A stretch of DNA of 64,000 nt from UBA7703 sp034927595 (GTDB lineage Bacteria; Bacillota; Clostridia; Christensenellales; CAG-138). This document shows, in pieces, positions 32,476-40,854 of this stretch. The stretch covers positions 1 to 64,000 of the forward strand of contig JAYFPQ010000065.1 in assembly GCA_034927595.1 (NCBI GenBank), given 5' to 3'. How positions within the stretch are numbered: the stretch's first letter is position 1; each line of letters opens with the position of its first letter. A program made the position numbers and the translations under genes. Under the pieces are notes generated by a model. The model was not told the DNA's origin, ran no database searches, and worked only from the letters and a program-made list of their open reading frames with translations.

Positions 32476-32479
32476 GCCG

Positions 32480-33724
32480 ATGAAGTATTACCGATACCGC
32501 GATGTCTGTCTCTGCCCCTGCGGCGGAGCGCTGCCGGACGGCGCAATTCCGGCGGATGAGCCGTTTGCGCCACTTGTGCTGCTCGTTTGGCGCGATCCGC
32601 TCATAAACCGCGGCTTGTTCGCGATTCGTGATCTTGCGGAGCTGGACGAGCCGGAAGGAATCCGCTTGCTGCTACCCGTAAAACCGGCGGAGCAGACGGA
32701 GGCGCTCGCACGGTTCGTTGCAGAGCATGGCGCCTGCGTAGCAAACACTGCGTTCTCGCGCTGGTTTCGTGTGCTGGAGGCGTACCGCTGGACGATTGGC
32801 GTCAAAAAGAAGGTCAATCTCGTCGGCTTGGGCAACGTCGGCGGCACGACGGCAACGGCGCTGAAGCTGCTCGGCAGCGACCTTTCCGAAATCGGGCTGT
32901 ACGATACGGACTTTAACAAGCGTCTGCGCTACGAGGCCGAGCTGAATCAGGTATTGCCCATCCAGGACGGCGAACCCCTGCCGAATATCGTGCTGGAAGA
33001 CAACGATCATCTATTTCGCTGTGACGCAGTGCTCTTTACCGCCGCGCAGTTCGTTCCGGACGTGGGCGAGGAAAGCGGAAAAGATGTGCGCATGATGCAG
33101 TATCAGGCAAACCGCGAACTGCTGCGCGACTACGCGCGGCAAGCGCGCGAGGCGGATTTTCTCGGCCTGTTTGCGCAGATCTCCGACCCCGTCGATCACT
33201 TAAGCCGCGCGGTGTTTCTCATGAGCAATCAAGATGAGCGCGGGGAGTTCGACTGGAACGGACTGTTGCCAGAGCAGGTACGCGGGTTCGGACTTGGCGT
33301 CATGCACGCGCGGGCAATCTTCTGCGCACGGCAGGAGGGGGTGCACGACGAACGCATCTGCGCGTTTGGGCCGCATGGCAAGGGCCTCGTCGTAGCAAAC
33401 GCGCCGGACGATGGGTATACCGACGATCTATCCCGCTTTCTCACCAAAAGGGCGGAGGAAGCGAATCTCGAAATCCGCAAGATCGGCTACAAGCCGTATA
33501 TCGCGCCGGGGATATCCTCTGCGGCGGTCTCGGTGCTCCGTGCGTTGCGCGGGCAGTGGCACGACGCGGCGGTGCCGATGGGCGGCGCTTACTTTGGCTG
33601 CCGCGCGCGCTTTGGTCGAAACGGGCCGGAGATGCTCCGCCAGCCGCTGCACGAGCAGCTGGTCGCGCGGATCGAGGAGAGCTACGATATGCTGCGGGAG
33701 TTTGACGTAAGATGGGCAGACTGA
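32480..33724 (+). CDS. malate/lactate dehydrogenase-like protein with extra N-terminal domain
   Basis: A 414-residue protein. Residues 1-115 form an unrecognised N-terminal region. From about 116 a Rossmann fold starts with KVNLVGLGNVGGTTATAL and continues with the acidic strand end LYDTDF, as in lactate/malate dehydrogenases. ISDPVDHLSRAVFLMS resembles the NPvD substrate loop, and FGPHGKGLVVAN occupies the place of the catalytic GxHGD motif, with His kept and Asp replaced. NAD binding is likely; normal 2-ketoacid reduction is uncertain. It begins 4 bp after the giant gene (GGAGG 12 bases before the ATG, inside that gene) and overlaps the next gene by 13 bp, so the three form one operon. Confidence 0.8.
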   Translation: MKYYRYRDVCLCPCGGALPDGAIPADEPFAPLVLLVWRDPLINRGLFAIRDLAELDEPEGIRLLLPVKPAEQTEALARFVAEHGACVANTAFSRWFRVLEAYRWTIGVKKKVNLVGLGNVGGTTATALKLLGSDLSEIGLYDTDFNKRLRYEAELNQVLPIQDGEPLPNIVLEDNDHLFRCDAVLFTAAQFVPDVGEESGKDVRMMQYQANRELLRDYARQAREADFLGLFAQISDPVDHLSRAVFLMSNQDERGEFDWNGLLPEQVRGFGLGVMHARAIFCARQEGVHDERICAFGPHGKGLVVANAPDDGYTDDLSRFLTKRAEEANLEIRKIGYKPYIAPGISSAAVSVLRALRGQWHDAAVPMGGAYFGCRARFGRNGPEMLRQPLHEQLVARIEESYDMLREFDVRWAD

Positions 33725-34797
33725 TCGTCGTCGAAAATCCGAATAATGACCGCTTGAATTCCGTACTCGCGTTTGCGCTGGACGGCGTTGCGCATGAGCG
33801 CGTGCCCGTATCGGAGGCGGTGTCCCGCCTGCGGGGCGAGCGGGTGCTCTTTGCGTTGAGTTTGAGTGAGCACGGATTGGACGCGGAGCTCTGCGCGCTG
33901 ATTGCCGCGCTCAGACAGAACCCGACCGCGATGGAGGGCTCTATTGGTGCAATGCTTGTGGACGGCGCGGGCGAACTGTATACCAAACAAATGGCGGACA
34001 TGCTCGCGTTCGCGGCAAACGGCGCGGGCTGCCTCTTTCCGGGCAAGCCGCTCGTGGAGGCGACCGCCTCGCTCGACAACTGGCGCGTGCAGGCGTCGCG
34101 ACGGAACGTGGAACCCGCGGAGGCGTATACACAGTCCGCGCGGGAGCTCGTGCAGCGGCTTGCGTCCTGCGCGCCAAAACAGACGGATCGTCCGAAGGTA
34201 CTGCTGCTGCACGCCTCCGACCGATCCACCTCCAACACGCTCCAAATCGGCTCGGCCATTGCCGCGCGGCTCGAGAACGACTGCGACATTCGCGAAATCT
34301 CGCTGCAAAACGGCGCAATTTACGACTGCCGGGGTTGCTCGTATACCACCTGCGCGCACTTTGCGCGGCAGAACAGCTGCTTCTACGGCGGCGTGATCAC
34401 AAACGATGTGTATCCCGCCATCAACGAGTGCGACGCGCTGTTGCTGCTCTGCCCAAACTACAACGACAGCGTGAGCGCAAACATTCTCGCGTTCATCAAC
34501 CGCCTGACCAGCGTGCTGGTCTATAATTCGCTCTACGACAAGTACCTCTATTCCATCATCGTCTCCGGCTACAGCGGGGGGGATCTGATTGCGCAGCAGG
34601 TGCTCGGCGCGCTTTGCCTGAACAAGACCTTTATGCTGCCGCCGCGGTTTGCCTTTCTGCAAACAGCGAATAACCCAGGCGAGGCGATGGAGGCAGAGGG
34701 GATTCTAGAGCGAATCGACGCATTTGCAGAGCAGATGCGAAACACCATGTGCACGCCGTCCGGCGGAACCGGGCTTGCGAAACAACATGTCACATGA
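33712..34797 (+). CDS. two-part flavodoxin-fold oxidoreductase
   Basis: A 361-residue protein. Residues 1-150 are a degenerate half with weak motifs. Residues 160-345 resemble NADPH-dependent FMN reductases: VLLLHASDRSTSNTLQIGSA (FMN phosphate loop), then a cysteine segment (YDCRGCSYTTC, with a further Cys in NSCFYGG), DALLLLCPNYNDSVS and SGYSGGDLIAQQVLG. The cysteine set recalls that of Isf-type flavoproteins. Its ATG lies 13 bp inside the previous gene, implying coupled translation. It is the third member of the multidomain operon and probably supplies or removes electrons for the dehydrogenase-like partner; this is inference. Confidence 0.8.
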   Translation: MGRLIVVENPNNDRLNSVLAFALDGVAHERVPVSEAVSRLRGERVLFALSLSEHGLDAELCALIAALRQNPTAMEGSIGAMLVDGAGELYTKQMADMLAFAANGAGCLFPGKPLVEATASLDNWRVQASRRNVEPAEAYTQSARELVQRLASCAPKQTDRPKVLLLHASDRSTSNTLQIGSAIAARLENDCDIREISLQNGAIYDCRGCSYTTCAHFARQNSCFYGGVITNDVYPAINECDALLLLCPNYNDSVSANILAFINRLTSVLVYNSLYDKYLYSIIVSGYSGGDLIAQQVLGALCLNKTFMLPPRFAFLQTANNPGEAMEAEGILERIDAFAEQMRNTMCTPSGGTGLAKQHVT

Positions 34798-34983
34798 TAG
34801 AATTTTTCCGTGCGAGAGGCTCGCATAATCCAGCATAAAGGAAGTGTCTTTTTGATCGTTGTTCGGTAGGAAACACAGACTCCGCGTTCGAGAGAAGGGG
34901 ATTCTATTTGAGTTACTCAATTTCGAATGCGCGCGTTTCATACCAGACAGCACCAGCCGCGACACGAGAGATCGCATTATAGA

Positions 34984-35014
34984 CGGCATGGAGCTCTGTT
35001 CCATGCGTTTTTTG
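34984..35014 (+). terminator. intrinsic terminator downstream of the three-gene operon
   Basis: GCATGGA/TCCATGC stem with a 7-base loop, then GTTTTTTG. It lies within the roughly 290-base gap before the methyltransferase gene. The same gap holds a short palindrome TTGAG-TTA-CTCAA (about 34909-34921). Confidence 0.75.
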
Positions 35015-35087
35015 TTCTTTGGGGTTCTATTTAGATGAAACGCAATGCACAGGAGGACGAAAATCAATCGTTGAAAGGAAAGAAAAC

Positions 35088-35810
35088 ATGCAATACAAAC
35101 TGGCAACCAAGTTCGACAAGGACTTTTTAAAGGAAAACATCATGGGGCCGAACCCGGTTAAGCTGCTCGAAGAAGCGCTAACGCTGTTTCCGCTAGAGGC
35201 GGGCGGCACGGTGCTCGACCTCGGCTGCGGGCGAGGAGTTACCTCGATCATGCTCGCAAAGGAATATGGTCTGCGGGTGTTCGCAACCGATCTTTGGATC
35301 ACCGCGACGGATAACTTCCGGCGGTTTACCGAAGCCGGGCTGACGCGCGAGCAGATCGTCGCCATCCATGCGGACGCGCACGAGCTACCCTACGCGGAGG
35401 AGTTCTTCGACGCGGCGGTCTGCATCGACTCGTACCAGTACTTTGGGTTGGACCCGGAGTATCTCGGCAAACACCTGCTTCCACTCGTCAAGCACGGCGG
35501 CAAGCTGATTCTGCTCGCGCCGGGGTTTCGAAAGGACGTCCACGAGAATCTGCCACCGGAACTGCTGCTCTCCTGGACACCGGAGGCGCTGGACACAATT
35601 CACGACTGCGAACATTGGCGAAAGGTGATCTCGGCGACGGAGGGAATCAAGATTCTCGCCCTTCAGGAGCTGGATCGGGAGCACTTTGACGAATGCTGGC
35701 AGGAATGGCTGGATACGGACAACGAATATGCCGTTGGCGACCGCGTTTCCATGAACGCCGGCGCGGGAGACTGGATGAACTTCGTGCTCATCGCGCTTCG
35801 CCGTCTGTAA
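35088..35810 (+). CDS. class I SAM-dependent methyltransferase
   Basis: A 240-residue protein from the ATG at 35088 (MQYKLATKFDKDF), with GAAAGGAAAG upstream. Motif I is VLDLGCGRGVTSIML (SAM-binding glycine loop), followed by VFATDLW (acidic end of strand 2), ADAHELPYAEEFFDAAVC and LLPLVKHGGKLILLAPG. It is a cytosolic small-molecule methyltransferase of the Methyltransf_11/25 type; substrate unknown. It is monocistronic, flanked by terminators. Confidence 0.85.
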   Translation: MQYKLATKFDKDFLKENIMGPNPVKLLEEALTLFPLEAGGTVLDLGCGRGVTSIMLAKEYGLRVFATDLWITATDNFRRFTEAGLTREQIVAIHADAHELPYAEEFFDAAVCIDSYQYFGLDPEYLGKHLLPLVKHGGKLILLAPGFRKDVHENLPPELLLSWTPEALDTIHDCEHWRKVISATEGIKILALQELDREHFDECWQEWLDTDNEYAVGDRVSMNAGAGDWMNFVLIALRRL

Positions 35811-35829
35811 ACGTCAGCACAAGGCAATC

Positions 35830-35862
35830 AAAAAAACGCGCTTCGGATGGTTCCGAGGCGCG
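35830..35862 (-). terminator. terminator of the DUF1836 gene
   Basis: ACGCGC.TTCGG/CCGAG.GCGCGT hairpin; the minus strand continues with seven T residues. It may also stop the convergent methyltransferase transcript. Confidence 0.8.
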
Positions 35863-35893
35863 TTCTTGATTTTAATTCTTACTTATTGATGAT

Positions 35894-36484
35894 TTACGAC
35901 TCCGGTTCCGGCTCCGGTTCCCGCTCGGCGGGGATGCCAAGCGCGATGAGCTTGCCCGCGAGCAGGCGCGCAAAGCTCGCCGCAACCGCCGCGCCGATGA
36001 TGAGGTCGTTGACCTCCGCGCCGGTGTTGCTCTCCGGGTCAAAGATCGGTTCCGCGCTCGCTTTGGCCTGCTGAACCACGTAGCGGGAGATGCGCAGGTA
36101 CGACGCAATGAAACGATCATATTCCGCGTGAATCAGCGCTTCGTCGTCCGGCGGAAGCATGCTTGCCACCGCGGCCATGCCGATGGTCTGCTTCATCGTG
36201 CAGATCATAAGCAACAGCGCAATGTGCTTTCTGCCGTACTTTTTGCGAACGGGCGCGGGCAACAGGCGCTGCTTGACGTAGTTGTTTACCATGGAGGGCG
36301 TGAGCAGCTTCTCCTCACTCGGATCGTACACGAAGAAGCCGAGGTATTGATTAATCAGCCCGATCACCTGATCCATATACAACGCGATTTTCGGCAGTTC
36401 ATCCCAACTGGGCAGCCGAAAACCATCCAAGAATCGTTCCCAGCGGAGCAGTTTGTCCGCGACAACCGTTTTGTCGTACTGCAT
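35894..36484 (-). CDS. DUF1836 protein
   Basis: A 196-residue protein with the DUF1836 core: LPKIALYMDQVIGLINQYL, then LLTPSMVNNYVKQRLLPAP and KKYGRKHIALLL. The segment TPSMVNNYVKQ has the look of a MerR-like helix-turn-helix, so a transcriptional role is suspected but unproven. The acidic tail EPEPEPES ends the protein. It is divergent from the DegV gene, and the shared intergenic region carries a 20-bp palindrome, a plausible target. Confidence 0.85.
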   Translation of the reverse strand: MQYDKTVVADKLLRWERFLDGFRLPSWDELPKIALYMDQVIGLINQYLGFFVYDPSEEKLLTPSMVNNYVKQRLLPAPVRKKYGRKHIALLLMICTMKQTIGMAAVASMLPPDDEALIHAEYDRFIASYLRISRYVVQQAKASAEPIFDPESNTGAEVNDLIIGAAVAASFARLLAGKLIALGIPAEREPEPEPES

Positions 36485-36566
36485 GTTGCCCTCCTAACTC
36501 ACACTGTCTGATCTATTATAGCCGTTGTGGTTTGAAAAAACCAGCTTCATTTTATTCATTATACCT

Positions 36567-36596
36567 CTTTACATAATGTTGTAAAGCGGTTATCAT
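36567..36596 (+). promoter_or_regulatory. degV promoter with overlapping palindrome
   Basis: TTTACA (36568-36573), 17-base spacer, TATCAT (36591-36596). CTTTACA-N6-TGTAAAG (36567-36586) covers the -35 and half the spacer. Confidence 0.65.
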
Positions 36597-36631
36597 AGTT
36601 TCATTAACTAGATAAAGAGGTGAAACAAACA

Positions 36632-37498
36632 ATGTCAATCGCACTCTATACCGATTCTTCCGCAAACCTGACCGAGGCGCAGCTCAACGAACACCACATT
36701 GAGGTCGTCTCGCTGACGGTTTCGCTGAACGGTGAGGAGATTGTCTGCTACGAACCGGGCGTCGTCTTTGACCACGCGGCGATGATCAAGCGCATGCGCG
36801 AGGACAGCACGCTGGAGATGAAGACCTCCATGGTCAACACCGCTACGTTTCTTGCCGCGTTTGAAGCGCATCTGAAGGCGGGCGAGGACGTGCTCTATAT
36901 TGCGATGTCGAGCGGCATCAGCGGCACCTGCGGATGCAGCCAGACGGCGGCGGAGATTCTGCGCCCGAAATATCCGGATCGCAGCATCGTCATCGTGGAC
37001 TCGCTGACGGCGGTTGCCGGCGAGGGCATGATTGTTCTCGAAGCGGCGAAGCTGCGCGAAAACGGCGCGTCGCTGGAGGAAATCACCGCGCACGCGGAGC
37101 GCCGCAGCCATGAAATCCATTCGTACATCATGGTGGACGACCTGAACTTTCTCAAGCGTGGCGGCCGTATTTCCGGCAGCGCGGCGCTGGCGGGATCGAT
37201 TGTGCACCTGAAGCCGATTCTCAAGGGTGACGAGGAAGGCCGCCTTGTGCTCGACCAGAAGATGCTGGGACGCAAGAAGGCGCTCAAGTCGATGTTTGAG
37301 CTGTTCCGGCAATACCACGTGGCAAATCCGGATAACCGCAAGCTTGGGATTACGCATACCGGCTGCGAGGACGAAGCGCACCTGCTGGCGGCGGACATCG
37401 GCGATTTTGCGCCGGACACAGAGGTGTCGGTTGCCTACTTTGAACCCTGTACGGCGTCGCACGTCGGACCCGGCTCGGTGGGACTGTTCTTCTTCTAA
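36632..37498 (+). CDS. DegV-family fatty acid-binding protein
   Basis: A 288-residue protein. The N-terminal LYTDSSANLTEAQ, SSGISGTCGCSQTA and VDSLTAVAGEGMIV, and the C-terminal DDLNFLKRGGRISGSAAL, are hallmarks of the EDD/DegV fold. DegV proteins bind fatty acids and include FakB, which presents fatty acids to the kinase FakA; no fakA is nearby. The ATG at 36632 has AGAGG 11 bases upstream; an earlier GTG overlaps that site. Confidence 0.93.
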   Translation: MSIALYTDSSANLTEAQLNEHHIEVVSLTVSLNGEEIVCYEPGVVFDHAAMIKRMREDSTLEMKTSMVNTATFLAAFEAHLKAGEDVLYIAMSSGISGTCGCSQTAAEILRPKYPDRSIVIVDSLTAVAGEGMIVLEAAKLRENGASLEEITAHAERRSHEIHSYIMVDDLNFLKRGGRISGSAALAGSIVHLKPILKGDEEGRLVLDQKMLGRKKALKSMFELFRQYHVANPDNRKLGITHTGCEDEAHLLAADIGDFAPDTEVSVAYFEPCTASHVGPGSVGLFFF

Positions 37499-37547
37499 GC
37501 ATTGATCGAATACCATACGAACTGATTCATCGTTTCATTCAAACAAA

Positions 37548-37587
37548 GACGGCGGAGCGCTCTGGGATGGGGCTCTGCCGTTTTTGT
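37548..37587 (+). terminator. terminator after degV
   Basis: ACGGC.GGAGC...GGCTCT.GCCGT imperfect stem followed by TTTTTG. Confidence 0.7.
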
Positions 37588-37693
37588 ATGCCTTGTGTTT
37601 CCAATTGAGATAGGGAGAAGGGATCGTGTGGGAAAACAGGAAAATAACCGAGGAAGTCGATTTTATCCAATTTATTAAGAATATGTATGATGC

Positions 37694-37722
37694 TTGCAAA
37701 TTAGACTACAAAAACCTATAGT
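37694..37722 (+). promoter_or_regulatory. promoter of the PAS-HD-GYP gene
   Basis: TTGCAA (37694-37699), 17-base spacer, TATAGT (37717-37722), in an AT-rich stretch 75 bases before the start. Confidence 0.7.
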
Positions 37723-37796
37723 ATATTTGTACGATAAATACAGTTTATCAGATGGAACAAAGCCGGACACGACGCCATGAACAGAAGGGAATCGGC

Positions 37797-38801
37797 ATGG
37801 ACAGCGAATGGCTGAATCATTTGTACGAGCTTGTGCTGCAGCAATTGCGCGACGGAATTGTTCTTTCCGACGCGGAAGGGAATATGGTCTTTGTCAACGA
37901 TGCGGCGGAGCAGATTCGCAGTGTGCGGCGTGAAGATCTCCTCGGCAAGAGCATGGTGGACTGCCACCGACCGGAGTCCAGAGAAAAGGTGCTTCGCGCA
38001 CTCGACCATTTAAAAACACACGAGGGAAGCTCGTTTAGCCGAATGGTGACCGACGTAAAGAACGACAAGATCTACGAAAATGTTTACGCGCCGGTCTTTG
38101 AGCCGGGGCACGAACTGCAAGGCATTGCCGTTATCTCACGGGACATCACCGCGCAGCGCAAGAGTGAGGAGAGCAAGGCGGCCTATCAGCGGGCGCAGCA
38201 GGTGGCGCACGATCTACTACGCGAGCAGTACCACAACCTCGTGCTCACGAGCATGGAGATGCTCTGTAACCTTCTGGAGGCGAGGGATCATTACACGGAC
38301 GGGCACTCGAAGCGCGTCTGCGAGATCGCCGTTAAGCTCTACGAAGAGAAGTATGGGGTAACCGAGGTCTTGCTGGACGTGCAATGGGCGGCAAAGCTGC
38401 ACGATATCGGCAAAATCTGCATACCGGACAGCATTGTGCAAAAGCCCGGCAAGCTGACCAGCGAGGAATACGAAGCGATTAAGCAGCATAGCCGACTCGC
38501 CGGGGAAATCATCCGCCCGCTCGATCCGGGCAGCCGCATCTGGCCGATCATTCGGCACCATCATGAGCGCTTTGACGGAAAAGGGTATCCGGACGGGTTG
38601 AAGGAGGAAGAGATTCCAGACGGATCGCGCGTGATCGCGATTGCGGACGCGTTTGACGCGATGCGCTCCAGCCGTCCCTACCGAGAGACGATGCGATATG
38701 AACAATGCGTAGAGGAAATTCAAAACAACGCCGGAAAACAGTTTGATCCGAAATGGGTGGATATTTTTCTCGAACTGGCAAAGACCGGAAGCATCGATTA
38801 A
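37797..38801 (+). CDS. PAS domain-HD-GYP phosphodiesterase
   Basis: A 334-residue protein. The N-terminal PAS domain (about 8-120) contains DGIVLSDAEGNMVFVNDAA and VISRDITAQRK. The C-terminal HD-GYP domain (about 150-330) contains GHSKRVCEIA, LHDIGKICIPDSI, HHERFDGKGYPDGL and IAIADAFDAM. All HD-GYP metal and GYP residues are present, so cyclic di-GMP (or related dinucleotide) hydrolysis is expected. There is no membrane segment. AAGGGAATCGGC supports the ATG at 37797; an ATG 15 codons earlier is possible. Confidence 0.93.
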   Translation: MDSEWLNHLYELVLQQLRDGIVLSDAEGNMVFVNDAAEQIRSVRREDLLGKSMVDCHRPESREKVLRALDHLKTHEGSSFSRMVTDVKNDKIYENVYAPVFEPGHELQGIAVISRDITAQRKSEESKAAYQRAQQVAHDLLREQYHNLVLTSMEMLCNLLEARDHYTDGHSKRVCEIAVKLYEEKYGVTEVLLDVQWAAKLHDIGKICIPDSIVQKPGKLTSEEYEAIKQHSRLAGEIIRPLDPGSRIWPIIRHHHERFDGKGYPDGLKEEEIPDGSRVIAIADAFDAMRSSRPYRETMRYEQCVEEIQNNAGKQFDPKWVDIFLELAKTGSID

Positions 38802-38819
38802 CAGGCATACAGCACATAA

Positions 38820-38844
38820 CCCGCCGGAAACGGCGGGCTTTTTC
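38820..38844. terminator. terminator between PAS-HD-GYP and uvsE
   Basis: CCCGCCG/CGGCGGG stem with a GAAA tetraloop, then CTTTTTC on the + strand. Confidence 0.88.
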
Positions 38845-38857
38845 TCGCATAATGTAG

Positions 38858-40111
38858 TTAAAGCGAAAAGTAATAGGAGCCGAGCAGATACTCCTGCGAA
38901 TAGGTTTTCGCGAGGCGGTAGAGCAACACTTTTCCTTCGGAAAGAGGGGCGGAACCGTTTTGATATCGAGCGAGAAAAGACGCATATCGCTTTTGCTCGG
39001 CGGTCGAAGCGCAACCGCTGAAATACCCCCAAACATGCTCCAGCGCATTGACCGCGCGCCCGCGATCCTCCGGAAGGGCGAGCGCGGACTCCACCAAGCG
39101 ATAGAACGGAATCGCGAGATCGCCCTGTTTGTCCTTGAGGAGCGTTCGAAGCTCCTGATACACCTGCGGCGAGCGCTCCAATACGGCGTATTTGTAGCGG
39201 CCCCATTCCGTTTCGAGCAGCCGCTGGTTTGGCGAAGCAAGGCACAGCTGGCATTTCACGGCGGAGCGGTTTTTGTCCTTCACCTCCAGCATGATGTCCG
39301 GTCGGAGCTCCGGCAGGCTCTCGACATAGGTTAGAAACGGGTCGATGGCAATATTATCCGAATGCGCACCGCGCGTCTTTTCGGGATTTGGCTGGGAATA
39401 GTGCGTCTTTTGCGCGCCGTCCTCCACGCGCCAGGTCGGGCGGCAGGCTTTGACCCAATATGCGTCGCTCTTCGTAACGTCCGCGGGGTGGATGGCGTTG
39501 TGCAGGTTGTCGTAGACGGCCGGGGCGCCGATGGAGAGGCAGAGCTCCAGCACCTCCGCAATGGTATAGATGGAGCCGTCGTTCTCCAGCACAAGGCGGC
39601 GGCGAATGGACTCGTCCAGGTCGCGGTAGACCGCGCGAAAGCGCGCGAGCGCCTCGGCGGGATCGTTGTACTTTCCGCCGACGTGCAGAATGATCTTGTG
39701 CGTTTGATCGAGCTTCAGCGCGTCGAGCACGCGCGCGTGATACTGCAAGTCCTCAATGGCGCGCTGCACCACGCCGGAACCCTCGGAGTTCAGCACCGTA
39801 TACTGCCCGGGGTGCATGGAAACGCGCATGCCGCTCTTCGCGATCTTATTCGAAATGGATGCGATTCGCTCGGCATAGACCGTTTCCCAGGGGAGGTTTG
39901 CGGCGAGGCTGGAGCCAAACGGGATCAGGTCCGAGCTGATTCGATACAGCCGGATTCCGTTGGCTATGTTGTAGTCAACCATGCGCTCCAGCGCGAGCAG
40001 GTTTTCACCCGCGAGCGAGAGGAGCGTTTCCGGCGCGGCATGTTTCAGCGTACAGGTGCGAATGCCGGTTTGCTCAACCGCGACAGTCAGGCAGGCGTAG
40101 CCGATGCGCAT
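38858..40111 (-). CDS. uvsE: UV damage endonuclease UvsE
   Basis: A 417-residue UVDE-family TIM-barrel endonuclease that nicks DNA 5' of UV photoproducts. The start MRIGYACLTVAV at 40111 follows GGAGGAACTTTCCAC. The family core is seen in RISSDLIPFGSS, SMHPGQYTVLNS, ILHVGGKYNDP, LVLENDGS, VYDNLHNAIHP and MLEVKDKNRSA, which supply the His, Asp and Glu metal ligands. Beyond the roughly 300-residue catalytic core there is a C-terminal extension of about 100 residues (from about 310) of unknown role. Confidence 0.93.
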   Translation of the reverse strand: MRIGYACLTVAVEQTGIRTCTLKHAAPETLLSLAGENLLALERMVDYNIANGIRLYRISSDLIPFGSSLAANLPWETVYAERIASISNKIAKSGMRVSMHPGQYTVLNSEGSGVVQRAIEDLQYHARVLDALKLDQTHKIILHVGGKYNDPAEALARFRAVYRDLDESIRRRLVLENDGSIYTIAEVLELCLSIGAPAVYDNLHNAIHPADVTKSDAYWVKACRPTWRVEDGAQKTHYSQPNPEKTRGAHSDNIAIDPFLTYVESLPELRPDIMLEVKDKNRSAVKCQLCLASPNQRLLETEWGRYKYAVLERSPQVYQELRTLLKDKQGDLAIPFYRLVESALALPEDRGRAVNALEHVWGYFSGCASTAEQKRYASFLARYQNGSAPLSEGKVLLYRLAKTYSQEYLLGSYYFSL

Positions 40112-40255
40112 GTGGAAAGTTCCTCCATTCAAAGTAGGCTGTTCTCCGTAAAACGCACGCAGAATTCGGTATTGTTGCAATTGTTTTGCAAACAGGCTGC
40201 CCGGTTTGTGGTAAAATCGATGGCATAGTATTTGTTTTTCACAGACGGAGGGCCC

Positions 40256-40816
40256 ATGCAACAGAATCCAACGGATCAGGACTTAATCGAAGTACCCGTC
40301 TCCTCGGAGGAGATTTACAACGGAAAAATCGTGCACCTGTTTCGGGACACGGTGCGCCTGCCAAACGGCAAGACCGCCATCCGCGAGGTGATGCGTCACC
40401 CCGGCGCGGTTTGCATCGTCCCGCTGACCGAGCAAAACGAGGTGCTCATGGTGCGCCAGTTTCGCCATCCGTTTTCGAAGGTGTTGCTGGAAGCGCCCGC
40501 GGGCAAGCTTGACCCGAACGAAGCCCCGGAGGACTGCGCGCGCCGCGAGCTCTCGGAAGAGACCGGCGCCGAGGCGGGCGAGCTGACGTACATTGGCGAC
40601 TATTACCCCTCCGTCGCCGTGCTGGACGAGAACATTCGCCTCTATATTGCGCGAAAACTGTCGTTCCATAGCCAGCATACGGACGACGACGAATTCCTGC
40701 GTGTTGAGCGGATTCCGCTCAAGACGCTGGTGGAGCAGGTACTCTCCGGCGAAATCTGCGACGGAAAAACGCAGGCGGCGATTCTGAAAACTTGGTTTCT
40801 GGAGCAGAACCGGTAA
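40256..40816 (+). CDS. Nudix hydrolase, ADP-ribose pyrophosphatase-like
   Basis: A 186-residue protein. The Nudix box GX5EX7REUXEEXGU is intact (GKLDPNEAPEDCARRELSEE then TG, around residues 83-106). VLMVRQFRHPFSKVLLEAPAGK is typical of NudF-type ADP-ribose or ADP-sugar pyrophosphatases. The start at 40256 follows GGAGGGCCC. Divergent from uvsE. A housekeeping role in clearing ADP-ribose is likely. Confidence 0.92.
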   Translation: MQQNPTDQDLIEVPVSSEEIYNGKIVHLFRDTVRLPNGKTAIREVMRHPGAVCIVPLTEQNEVLMVRQFRHPFSKVLLEAPAGKLDPNEAPEDCARRELSEETGAEAGELTYIGDYYPSVAVLDENIRLYIARKLSFHSQHTDDDEFLRVERIPLKTLVEQVLSGEICDGKTQAAILKTWFLEQNR

Positions 40817-40822
40817 ACAAAG

Positions 40823-40848
40823 AAAGAGCGGACGTCCGCTCTTTTTTT
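40823..40848. terminator. terminator between Nudix and lgt
   Basis: AAAGAGCGGAC/GTCCGCTCTTT, a perfect 22-base palindrome, then TTTTA. A/T tracts on both sides suggest that it works in both directions. Confidence 0.9.
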
Positions 40849-40854
40849 ATGTGC

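Noticed and set aside
34909..34921. SAM-responsive element before the methyltransferase gene
   Set aside because: Only a 13-base palindrome is present; no S-box or other SAM-riboswitch helices can be drawn.
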